Source: an uncultured Flavobacteriaceae bacterium (GTDB taxonomy: Bacteria; Bacteroidota; Bacteroidia; Flavobacteriales; Flavobacteriaceae). Taken from it: 49,369 nucleotides of DNA. The notes below the pieces were generated by a model. The model saw nothing but the letters and a program-made list of their open reading frames with translations. It had not been told where the DNA came from and ran no database searches. Numbering within the stretch: position 1 is the stretch's first letter; the number at the start of each line of letters is the position of its first letter. The translations under genes and the position numbers were made by a program. Shown piece by piece: positions 25,066 through 32,727 of this stretch. The DNA lies in the NCBI GenBank assembly GCA_947504035.1, contig CANNGA010000023.1, positions 1-49,369 of the forward strand, in the 5' to 3' direction.

Positions 25066-26397
25066 TTATAATAAACCTCTAGATTTTATTTCTAGATATG
25101 TATTTAATGTATCTATGGTGAGCTGTTCTGGGGTAGTGAGAATGGCATAGATACCTACTTTTTTTAGAGCATTGACAATAAGGCGTTTTTCGTAATCGAA
25201 TTTTTCTGCAATAACCTTGTCGTACACGGCTTGCACAGTTTCTGCTTTTGTGTCTATAAGTGTGTGTAGCGCTGTGTTTTTAAAGAAAATAACCACTAAA
25301 ACATGACTTTTAGCAATAGCTTTTAAATAGGGGAGTTGCCGGTTAAGCCCATCTAAGGTTTCAAAATTAGTGTACATGAGGAGTAAACTTCTATGCGTGA
25401 TATGTCGTTTTATGTTGGCATAGAGTTTTCCAAAATCACTTTCAAAATAGTCGGTGTTTACATTGTAAAGCGCTTCTAATATAAGTTGCATTTGGCCGCT
25501 ACGACGTTGTGCTACGACAACATTATCTATGGTTTTTGAAAACGAGAGCAAGCCTGCTTTATCTTGTTTTTTTAAAATAACATTACTAAGCACCAATGTG
25601 GCATTAATAGCATAATCTAAAAGGCTTAAGCCTTCAAAAGGCATTTTCATAATACGCCCTTTGTCTATAAGGGCATAAACAGGTTGCGATTTTTCGTCTT
25701 GAAATTGATTGACCATCAATTGGTTTTTCTTTGCTGTAGCTTTCCAATTAATGGTGCGTAAATCGTCGCCTAATACATAGTCTTTAATTTGTTCGAACTC
25801 CATAGTATGTCCCAGACGGCGTACTTTTTTAAGGCCGTATTCTATGGCGTTTTTATTAATGTTTAGAAGTTCGTATTTTTTCAGTTGTTTAAAACCAGGG
25901 TAGGTGGGTACCATAACTTCTTGGTCTAATTTATAGCGTTTAGCTACCAGTTGTAGCACAGAAGTTGCATATACATTTAAAATTCCAAAGTGGTACTCGC
26001 CACGATCTTTGGGTATTACTGCATAGTGTAGGCTTTTTTTAGCGTTGGGCGCTAGCTTTGCTTTCAGTTTAAAATCTCTACGTTGAAACTGTTCAGGCAG
26101 TTCATCTATAATGTGTAGATACACCAGAAACGGGTAGTTGCTTTTTAAGTGTAACGTTATGTTATTCGTATCGCCATTAGAAAATTTATCTGGCACCTTA
26201 CGTTGGGCTTCTATACGTTGTTTACCTATAAAAATAACGAGTACATCTAACAGAAATAGAACAGCTAAAACCAAAATACATAACTGCGCTAAGTTAAAAA
26301 GTAAAGGCACAAAGTAGCTGAGCGCAAAAAGAAGCACGATAGCAATACCTGCATAAAAAAAACGAGGCTGTATGTAAAAGGAGTTCAGGAATTTCAA
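25066..26397 (-). CDS. DUF58-domain membrane protein
   Basis: A 443-residue protein with two N-terminal membrane segments (about 10-55) and a cytoplasmic C-terminal DUF58 domain containing the signature DDLRTINWKATAKKNQLMVNQF, then a von Willebrand-A-like stretch (PVYALIDKGRIMKMPFEG). DUF58 proteins act with MoxR ATPases and are proposed to aid folding, metal insertion or stress resistance. It is the last gene in a five-gene minus-strand block, 82 bp after the MoxR gene. Confidence 0.92.
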   Translation of the reverse strand: MKFLNSFYIQPRFFYAGIAIVLLFALSYFVPLLFNLAQLCILVLAVLFLLDVLVIFIGKQRIEAQRKVPDKFSNGDTNNITLHLKSNYPFLVYLHIIDELPEQFQRRDFKLKAKLAPNAKKSLHYAVIPKDRGEYHFGILNVYATSVLQLVAKRYKLDQEVMVPTYPGFKQLKKYELLNINKNAIEYGLKKVRRLGHTMEFEQIKDYVLGDDLRTINWKATAKKNQLMVNQFQDEKSQPVYALIDKGRIMKMPFEGLSLLDYAINATLVLSNVILKKQDKAGLLSFSKTIDNVVVAQRRSGQMQLILEALYNVNTDYFESDFGKLYANIKRHITHRSLLLMYTNFETLDGLNRQLPYLKAIAKSHVLVVIFFKNTALHTLIDTKAETVQAVYDKVIAEKFDYEKRLIVNALKKVGIYAILTTPEQLTIDTLNTYLEIKSRGLL

Positions 26398-26479
26398 AGT
26401 TTTTGTTTTCTGTTTTGTTGTTGATGTGTTTTTGTTTTTAAGCGTTTATTTGTCCTTACTAACAACCAACACCTCTTTA

Positions 26480-27559
26480 TCAACGTGGCACTTCTATGGT
26501 TTCAATAATTTGTTCGATAATTTGTTTACTGGTAACGCCTTCCATTTCACGTTCTGGCGTTACTATAACACGGTGATGCAGCACAGGAGGCGTTACGCGC
26601 TTTATATCTTCTGGGGTAACGAAGTCACGACCAGACATGGCGGCAAAGGCTTTACTGGCTTTAAGTACCGCGATAGAGGCTCTAGGCGATGCGCCCAGGT
26701 ATAAAAAGCGGTTACTACGCGTGGCTACAATAAGTTCTGCTATATATTTTAATAATGGTTGTTCTACAATAACTTGACGAACGAGACTTTGGTATTTTGC
26801 AATGTCTTTAGCGGTTAGAAAAGATGTAATTTGTTCTATTTTAGTATTTTCTTTAAGGTGGTGCTCGCGTGCTAAAATTTCTATTTCATCTTCTAATTGG
26901 GGGTAACCTACATCTATTTTAAATAGAAAGCGGTCTAATTGCGCTTCTGGCAAACGGTAAGTGCCTTCCTGTTCTATAGGATTTTGAGTGGCCAATACCA
27001 TAAAAGGCGTATCCAGTTGGTATTTATGGCCATCTATGGTGATTTGCTGTTCTTCCATGACTTCAAATAAAGCCGCTTGGGTTTTGGCAGGCGCTCTGTT
27101 AATCTCGTCTATGAGTACCATATTAGAGAAAATAGGCCCTTTTTTAAATTCGAATTCTGAGTGTTTCAAATTAAAAATAGAGGTACCTAAAATATCACTG
27201 GGCATTAAATCTGGCGTGAATTGAATACGACTAAAAGCAACGCTTAACGATTTGGCCAAAAGTTTTGCCGTTACTGTTTTAGCAACACCGGGTACGCCTT
27301 CTATGAGTGCGTGGCCTTGGGCTAAAAGTGCAGCAATAAGTAAGTCTACCATATCGCTCTGTCCTACAATAACTTTACCTACTTCAGCCTTAATTTTAGC
27401 AACGCTATTTTGTAATTCAGAGAGGTTTAACCGCGTTTCAAAAGCGAGGTCCTTAGAAGCTATTTGGGTTTCTGGACTTTGAAGATCTTGAGAGGCGGTT
27501 GGTGCTTCTGGTTTTGGACGGTAAGCGTCGTGCTGCTGTTCATCGTTAGTTTCACTCAT
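26480..27559 (-). CDS. MoxR-family AAA+ ATPase
   Basis: A 359-residue AAA+ ATPase. Walker A is in GVPGVAKTVTAKLLAKS, Walker B in LIDEINRAPAKTQAALFEVMEE, and sensor 1 in VLATQNPIEQEGTYRLPEAQLDRF. The first 40 residues are a low-complexity polar leader. MoxR proteins act as chaperones for maturation of partner complexes, usually with DUF58/VWA proteins. It starts 2 bp after the DUF4350 gene stop and precedes the DUF58 gene, so the operon is tight. Confidence 0.95.
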   Translation of the reverse strand: MSETNDEQQHDAYRPKPEAPTASQDLQSPETQIASKDLAFETRLNLSELQNSVAKIKAEVGKVIVGQSDMVDLLIAALLAQGHALIEGVPGVAKTVTAKLLAKSLSVAFSRIQFTPDLMPSDILGTSIFNLKHSEFEFKKGPIFSNMVLIDEINRAPAKTQAALFEVMEEQQITIDGHKYQLDTPFMVLATQNPIEQEGTYRLPEAQLDRFLFKIDVGYPQLEDEIEILAREHHLKENTKIEQITSFLTAKDIAKYQSLVRQVIVEQPLLKYIAELIVATRSNRFLYLGASPRASIAVLKASKAFAAMSGRDFVTPEDIKRVTPPVLHHRVIVTPEREMEGVTSKQIIEQIIETIEVPR

Positions 27560-27561
27560 TG

Positions 27562-28773
27562 TTATTTGGAATAAAAAGTGTCTATAAATCGGTTTAATGT
27601 TATGAGATTTTCTTCAGAAAATTCATCTTTAGTACGCAACCACGTTATATACTTAATAAGTGGTGCAATTTTTTCTGTTTTTTGACCTGATTTTGCAGTT
27701 AGTTTTTTAAGAAAGTTAGCATCTAAATGCGCTGTATCTATAGCATAATCAGCTCTTAATTTTTCTAGAAAATAAGTGATTTTTTTGTCAATCAGATTTT
27801 CGTAATCTTCAGCTTCAATATATAAATTCGATATGGTTTTCACAAAAGCAAGTGATGTGTTTTCTACAGGAGGTATAACTTTAATAATGCGCTGGCGGCG
27901 TTTAGCATTAAAAATCATGAAGAGTATTACAAATACAAGGGCTGTATACCAAGCCCAGCGAAAAGCGAGTTGTTCTAAAAACCAACTCAGGTTAGATTCT
28001 TCTTCAACATCATTGTTGTAAGCTGTTTGGTATTTAGAAAACGAATCGAAATATAGATATTTGTCGTCAGGAAGATAAGACAAGACATGTTCTACATAGG
28101 TATAGCGGTCGTCTTTTAAAATATTGTAGTTTGTAAATGCTTTGGGTTGGGTATGTAAAAGTAAAGCTCCTTCACCAAAAGGCACTTTAATAAAATTAGG
28201 ACGCTTTTCATCAGTCTCTGTATATCCTAAAACTTCATAGGTGTTGTGGTCTAAGTTAGAGAAATAATAATCGGCTTCGTTTTTATCTATCAGTACAGAG
28301 GGACTCTCTTTTTGCGCAAAAGAGAGTATAGAAATGCTATCTTTTTTGGGGTTTAATTCATAATCAATATTAAGATGTAAAGTATCTTGTAGTAGTAATG
28401 GGTAATGATAACTCGATATAAAGAGGTGATTGCCTTTTGCTACAAAGTGCAATAATTTTTCTATAGAGGCCTCGGTAAGGTAGTTCGAGTTCCCAATAAT
28501 AATATAATTGCCTTTAGCATTGTGATCGCCGTAACCTGATTCGGAATTGGCGTTGAGGTAGCTAGAGGGTTGATGGTAAACCGTTTTAAGAGGTTGGTCT
28601 TCGAAAAGCGTAGGGAGTTCTTTGTAAAACACACTTAAACCATAGGGTTTGGTACTTTTCTCGTTAAAGGACAGTTCCCAATCTACCGTTTTTGTACGTT
28701 TAATCCCCAAGGCCAAGGTGCCCCATATTAGGAGTACAACAATAATGAGTATGGCAGGTAATCCTTTTTTCAT
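27562..28773 (-). CDS. DUF4350-domain membrane protein
   Basis: A 403-residue protein with an N-terminal membrane segment (about 5-25), a ~230-residue extracytoplasmic DUF4350 domain (KPYGLSVFYKELPTLFED, IIIGNSNYLTEASIEKLLHFV, IKVPFGEGALLLHTQPKAFTNY), a second membrane segment near 275-292, and a cytoplasmic helical tail. The order is that of the DUF4350 member of MoxR/DUF58 clusters. The start overlaps the DUF4129 gene by 4 bp (ATGA). Exact role unknown. Confidence 0.88.
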   Translation of the reverse strand: MKKGLPAILIIVVLLIWGTLALGIKRTKTVDWELSFNEKSTKPYGLSVFYKELPTLFEDQPLKTVYHQPSSYLNANSESGYGDHNAKGNYIIIGNSNYLTEASIEKLLHFVAKGNHLFISSYHYPLLLQDTLHLNIDYELNPKKDSISILSFAQKESPSVLIDKNEADYYFSNLDHNTYEVLGYTETDEKRPNFIKVPFGEGALLLHTQPKAFTNYNILKDDRYTYVEHVLSYLPDDKYLYFDSFSKYQTAYNNDVEEESNLSWFLEQLAFRWAWYTALVFVILFMIFNAKRRQRIIKVIPPVENTSLAFVKTISNLYIEAEDYENLIDKKITYFLEKLRADYAIDTAHLDANFLKKLTAKSGQKTEKIAPLIKYITWLRTKDEFSEENLITLNRFIDTFYSK

Positions 28774-29501
28774 GAATTGACCTGTTTTAAAAGTGATGTG
28801 AAATTTTGTTTTGCTTTAGTGTATTGGTGCTGGTCTACTGCAAACTTACCATACCAAATATAATTGTAAAGATAGGACGTATACGAAAAGGCTTGGCCTA
28901 AAGGGTGCCCATGTAATTCATTTAAATAGTCTGCATTGGTTTTATCATCTTCAAATTTTATGTGTTTTTTCAAGCTTAATGTTTTTAAAACTAAGAGGTA
29001 ATAATAGCGTACCGCAAGGCGGTAATCGTTATGGGCTTCGGCTGTTTTAATCAAAGCATGAATATCGGCATCTGCGATGTTTTCGGCGGTAATCGTACTA
29101 TAATCTTGTAGCGCGGTCTGTTTTCCAGAGCGAAATAAACCTCCTGTGGTACCCTCTTTTAATAGGATATAAACCAGAGCCCCTAAGGCACCGATTAAAA
29201 TAAGATAGAATACCCCTTTAAAAAGCCCTAGATTGATGCTAAGGCTATCGGTATTATTATCTTCTTTCGTTTTGGTTTTGCCTTTTTTATAATCTTCATA
29301 AGTGCCAGACCCTTCTGAGGTATGTCCTATAACTTTTTTGCCTTCGTAATTGTACTTTTCTCCTGCGTAACGTTCTTTAAAATCAGAATCGAAAACACGA
29401 TAAATTTCAGGATTTTGGTATACAGACATGCCCGAAACCGCTTGGTTATATACTAAGCTAAGTAAGAGCAGTAAAAAAAAGTAACGTGGCGTATATTTCA
29501 T
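28770..29501 (-). CDS. DUF4129-domain membrane protein
   Basis: A 243-residue protein with an N-terminal signal/anchor (FFLLLLLSLVYN), a polar region with GEKYNYEGK, a membrane segment around 95-112 and a cytoplasmic C-terminal DUF4129-like helical domain (ALIKTAEAHNDYRLAVRYYYLLVLKTLS). It is the second gene of the SpoIIM-DUF4129-DUF4350-MoxR-DUF58 block and begins directly at the SpoIIM stop. Its function is not established. Confidence 0.85.
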   Translation of the reverse strand: MKYTPRYFFLLLLLSLVYNQAVSGMSVYQNPEIYRVFDSDFKERYAGEKYNYEGKKVIGHTSEGSGTYEDYKKGKTKTKEDNNTDSLSINLGLFKGVFYLILIGALGALVYILLKEGTTGGLFRSGKQTALQDYSTITAENIADADIHALIKTAEAHNDYRLAVRYYYLLVLKTLSLKKHIKFEDDKTNADYLNELHGHPLGQAFSYTSYLYNYIWYGKFAVDQHQYTKAKQNFTSLLKQVNS

Positions 29502-30485
29502 TTATGTGGTAACAAAACTAGGTGTTTGGGTGATTTGTTGGTGTACTTTATAAGGCCAGATTAAGTAGTAGTAACTGATTAAAAATAAGGTAGATAAAAT
29601 AATACTTACCGATAACCAATTGGGCATACTGTTGGAGTAACGCGTTATAAAACCTTCGAGAAAACCTGCAGAAAACGTGAAAGGAAAGGTACTCACTAAA
29701 ATTTTCACTCCTGTTTTAGCGCCCTGTTTAAAAGAGGTATATCTGGAATGGGTTTGTGGGAATAAAATGCTAGCGCCTAAAATAAGGCCTGCGGCGCATT
29801 CTATAACAATGGCGAATATTTCCATAGCGCCATGTATCCAGATGCCGCGTACACTTTCCCAAAACACATTATTTTCATAGAAAAAATATTGAAATGAGCC
29901 TAACATGATACAGTTTTTAAACATGATGTATAAGGTACCTATGCCTAAAAAGACACCTAAAATAAAGGCAATTAGCCCTACTTTTAAGTTGTTAATGGTA
30001 ATGCCTATAAAACTGCCCCAATTACTGCCGCTTTTATAAACAGCAACGGGATCTCCAGCAGCAATATTTTCTAGGGTCATATCTACATAGCGATCGCCTA
30101 AAATGGAGCGTACAAATTCCCCATCATTAGCTGCCGAAATACTACCTACAAACGTAAAAATTGAAAAAATGACAAAGGAGATGTAAATAAACTTGCGGTA
30201 CTGGTAACAAAGCAGGGGCACTTCTGTTTTCCAAAAGCTAATAATTCTATGCGTGTCCTGCCGTTTGCTTTTGTAAATTTTTTGATAGGCTTTAGCGGCA
30301 AGCTGATTTAAATACAAAATGACCTTACTTTTAGGATAGTAGGTCTGTGCATAGGCTAAGTCGTTAATTAAGTTAATATAGTGCGATGCTAGGGCATCGG
30401 CATCTTTAAAATCATTATTCAAAATAGCAGTCTCAAAATTCAGCCATTTTTCCTTATTTTGCTTAATAAATGCAACTTCTCTCAT
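29502..30485 (-). CDS. Stage II sporulation protein M-like (SpoIIM/DUF95) membrane protein
   Basis: A 327-residue membrane protein. The cytoplasmic N-terminus (EVAFIKQNKEKWLNFE) is followed by at least five hydrophobic segments. SpoIIM-family motifs include IITINNLKVGLIAFILGVFLGIGTLYIMFKNCIMLG and WIHGAMEIFAIVIECAAGL. The species does not sporulate; the SpoIIM family is widespread and linked here to MoxR/DUF58 genes. It is first in the minus-strand operon and divergent from the RDD gene, with only 24 bp between the starts, so promoters must overlap or lie inside the neighbouring 5' ends. Confidence 0.93.
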   Translation of the reverse strand: MREVAFIKQNKEKWLNFETAILNNDFKDADALASHYINLINDLAYAQTYYPKSKVILYLNQLAAKAYQKIYKSKRQDTHRIISFWKTEVPLLCYQYRKFIYISFVIFSIFTFVGSISAANDGEFVRSILGDRYVDMTLENIAAGDPVAVYKSGSNWGSFIGITINNLKVGLIAFILGVFLGIGTLYIMFKNCIMLGSFQYFFYENNVFWESVRGIWIHGAMEIFAIVIECAAGLILGASILFPQTHSRYTSFKQGAKTGVKILVSTFPFTFSAGFLEGFITRYSNSMPNWLSVSIILSTLFLISYYYLIWPYKVHQQITQTPSFVTT

Positions 30486-30509
30486 AGTTGATATAAAATA
30501 AGATATAAA

Positions 30510-31229
30510 ATGTCAGAGTTACAAATTAACACGACGCAAAATGTAAAAATAATGTTTAAGGCCGCAGGTGCTGGAGAGCGTTTGGTGGCTTTTTTAATTG
30601 ATATGGCTATTAAAATTGGCTATTTAATGCTTGTAAGGTCTGTTTTTGATGCTTTTAACGATATGGATGCGTGGTCGGAAATAGCAATAAATACGCTATT
30701 GGGCTTACCAGTGTTATTCTATTCGCTAGTACAAGAAACGTTTTTGGACGGACAAACTTTAGGAAAGAAAGCTTTAAAAATTAAAGTTGTAAAATTAGAT
30801 GGTTTCCAAACAACATTGTCTGATTTTATAGTCCGTTGGTTTTTTAGAGTTGTAGATGTTTATTGTTTCGGATTAGGTTTTTTTGTGATTGTTTTCAATA
30901 AGAGGCAACAACGTTTAGGCGACATGGCATCGGGGACGGGAGTGGTAAGCTTGCGCGAAAAAGTAAATATTAAGCATACCATTTTAGAGCAGTTAAGTAC
31001 CGATTATAAGCCAACCTACCCCAATGTAATCAAGTTATCGGATAATGATGCCCGTATTATAAAAGATACGTTTGTTAGAGCACGGGCCGTAAAAGATTAC
31101 GATACCCTTATAAAACTTAGAACAAAGTTAGTGGAAGTTGTAGGGATTAAAACCATAAAACAGGCTTCTGATATGGAGTTTATAGATGTGATTTTAAAAG
31201 ATTACAATTTTTACACTCAAGATATGTAA
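30510..31229 (+). CDS. RDD-family membrane protein
   Basis: A 239-residue protein whose N-terminal 150 residues form the RDD domain, with membrane segments and the charged motif (GAGERLVAFLIDMAIKIGYL, GQTLGKKALKIKVV, RQQRLGDMASGTGVV). The C-terminal 80 residues are cytoplasmic and helical. RDD proteins may be ion antiporters or accessory membrane proteins. The gene is divergent from and almost abuts the SpoIIM-MoxR operon, a pairing common in flavobacteria. Confidence 0.92.
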   Translation: MSELQINTTQNVKIMFKAAGAGERLVAFLIDMAIKIGYLMLVRSVFDAFNDMDAWSEIAINTLLGLPVLFYSLVQETFLDGQTLGKKALKIKVVKLDGFQTTLSDFIVRWFFRVVDVYCFGLGFFVIVFNKRQQRLGDMASGTGVVSLREKVNIKHTILEQLSTDYKPTYPNVIKLSDNDARIIKDTFVRARAVKDYDTLIKLRTKLVEVVGIKTIKQASDMEFIDVILKDYNFYTQDM

Positions 31230-31234
31230 GCAGA

Positions 31235-31277
31235 GCCCCCACTTACCAGCAAACTTCGTTTGCTGGTAAGTGGGGGC
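31235..31277. repeat. Perfect 20-bp inverted repeat (hairpin)
   Basis: GCCCCCACTTACCAGCAAAC and its exact reverse complement flank a 3-nt loop (ttc), starting 6 bp after the RDD stop. It is followed by a second shorter hairpin (about 31286-31302, TCCCACC/GGCGGGA). It lacks a clear T run, so it is not a standard terminator, though it could block or stabilise RNA ends. A dispersed REP-like element is the other option. Confidence 0.85.
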
Positions 31278-31447
31278 ATCGTTTATCCCACCGCATGGCG
31301 GGATCATGATTAGGGATGAAAAATAAAAACCATGTGATTTAGTGGGGTGTAATGCTTTTTGAGTGCTATTTTAATATTTTACAGGACTTTTCAGTACAAT
31401 ACTGATATTAAAACAAGATAAACAGTTCTTAAATTGTATTTGTAAGA

Positions 31448-31912
31448 ATGATTGAAATTATAGTATCAATTTTAGTAGAGTTAGGTCTTATTCGAGAAGA
31501 TTGGAAACATCGAAAGCGCATTAAACAGAAAGAAGATAAGGATGGAAAGCAACGTCCATTTCAAAAATATATGCTACAGCCTAGTGTATTAAGTATCGTA
31601 CTATTTTTTGGTATTATGAGTGTAATTACTGTCTTATATTTTGAGTACCAAGCTAGAGTGGTTTATCCTAAAATTACAGTTAAAGAAATATCTCAAATAC
31701 GAGAAGGTATAGAGGACTGGCATGATGCTTATGGAAGTTATCCTTTAACTTTAGAGGAGCTAATAGGTAATCATCCTATGCAACAGTCTTGGAAAGACGA
31801 TGCATGGCACAGGCCTTACAAATATCTATTAGAAGATGGGACTAAGGTGGTAATTGTATCGGCTGGGCCTGATGGTCAATTTAACACGAAAGACGATATT
31901 TTACTAGATTAA
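31448..31912 (+). CDS. GspG-like single-pass membrane protein
   Basis: A 154-residue protein. A charged cytoplasmic N-terminal part (REDWKHRKRIKQKEDKDG) is followed by a membrane segment around 52-72 and a C-terminal domain resembling the globular part of type II pseudopilin GspG: I-EGIEDWHDAYGSYP, LTLEELI, W-KDDAWHRPYKYLL and AGPDGQFNTKDDI, where the last motif is the calcium-binding loop of GspG. The prepilin leader with cleavage Gly and following Phe/Glu is absent, and the membrane segment lies too far inside. It is probably not an assembling pseudopilin. No T2SS genes are nearby. Confidence 0.75.
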   Translation: MIEIIVSILVELGLIREDWKHRKRIKQKEDKDGKQRPFQKYMLQPSVLSIVLFFGIMSVITVLYFEYQARVVYPKITVKEISQIREGIEDWHDAYGSYPLTLEELIGNHPMQQSWKDDAWHRPYKYLLEDGTKVVIVSAGPDGQFNTKDDILLD

Positions 31913-31914
31913 AA

Positions 31915-32613
31915 TTACTCCAAAATCTCCACTGTTTTTATATAAATATTTTGAAGGGGCCAGTCGGAATTATCGGTTTGTACCCCTGCAATTTTATCGA
32001 CAACAGACATGCCTTTAATGACCTTTCCAAATACGGTATAATCGCCATTTAAAAAGTGGGCACCGCCACGTTGCTGTACAATAAAAAACTCGTAAGGTGA
32101 CGCCAGTTTATGGGGGTTTTCAATAGCACTACTTGGCATGGAAATGGTACCACGATCGTGTTTAAAGCCTCTATTCGTATCACGTGGCAATAGGTAACGC
32201 CCTATGTTGCGGCGTTTTAACCCTGTTCTTTTGTCATCACTACTGCCGCCTTGTATCATAAAATTATTAATCACACGGTAAAATTGGGTACTGTCGTAGT
32301 ATTTACGAGTGGCTAGATAGATGAAATTAGCACGGTGAAATTTGGTCTCTTTAAATAATAACAGATCGATAGCTCCAAAATCGGTGACAATACGGACTTT
32401 ATTTTCCAGGTGTTCTTTTTCGTATTCTAAAAAATAGTCCATAGCGTTTTTGGTATTTAAAACTGGATATTCAGGACGGCTGTCTTCTGGAGTGGCTACA
32501 CTTGTAGTACTAGTGTCTACGGTTTGTTTAAGAGGAGCAATTTTTGGTTTGCTAGGGGTGTTTTCACAATTAAAGAGTGAGACAATAAGGCCTAAAATTA
32601 GAAATACACGCAT
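31915..32613 (-). CDS. Cyclophilin-type peptidyl-prolyl isomerase, lipoprotein
   Basis: A 232-residue lipoprotein (lipobox LFNC, Cys16) with a ~45-residue Pro/Thr-rich linker and a cyclophilin domain from about residue 75: ATRKYYDSTQFYRVINNFMIQGG is the standard F-HRV-F-IQGG region, and GTISMPSSA...SPYEFFIVQQ, FGKVIKGMSVVDKIA follow. It would catalyse proline isomerisation in the periplasm, anchored to a membrane. The stop is 3 bp from that of the convergent GspG-like gene. A TATCTTTG -7 box lies 16 bp upstream. Confidence 0.92.
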   Translation of the reverse strand: MRVFLILGLIVSLFNCENTPSKPKIAPLKQTVDTSTTSVATPEDSRPEYPVLNTKNAMDYFLEYEKEHLENKVRIVTDFGAIDLLLFKETKFHRANFIYLATRKYYDSTQFYRVINNFMIQGGSSDDKRTGLKRRNIGRYLLPRDTNRGFKHDRGTISMPSSAIENPHKLASPYEFFIVQQRGGAHFLNGDYTVFGKVIKGMSVVDKIAGVQTDNSDWPLQNIYIKTVEILE

Positions 32614-32628
32614 GGTTAAGTTTTAAAA

Positions 32629-32636
32629 CAAAGATA
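32629..32636 (-). promoter_or_regulatory. -7 promoter box of the cyclophilin gene
   Basis: TATCTTTG on the minus strand, matching TAnnTTTG, 16 bp upstream of the ATG at 32613 and adjacent to the terminator of the preceding gene. Confidence 0.45.
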
Positions 32637-32637
32637 A

Positions 32638-32671
32638 AAAAAACGTCCAGATGTGTATCTAGACGTTTTTT
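32638..32671 (-). terminator. Terminator of the 723-residue T9SS cargo gene
   Basis: On the minus strand AAAAAACGTCTAGAT pairs with ATCTGGACGTTTTTT (one G-U pair) around a 4-nt loop, followed by T residues. It lies 57 bp past the stop at 32728. Confidence 0.8.
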
Positions 32672-32727
32672 AACCCGTATTTATAAGAACGGGAAATAGC
32701 AATAGTGGAAAAATTTAGTTTTTTATA

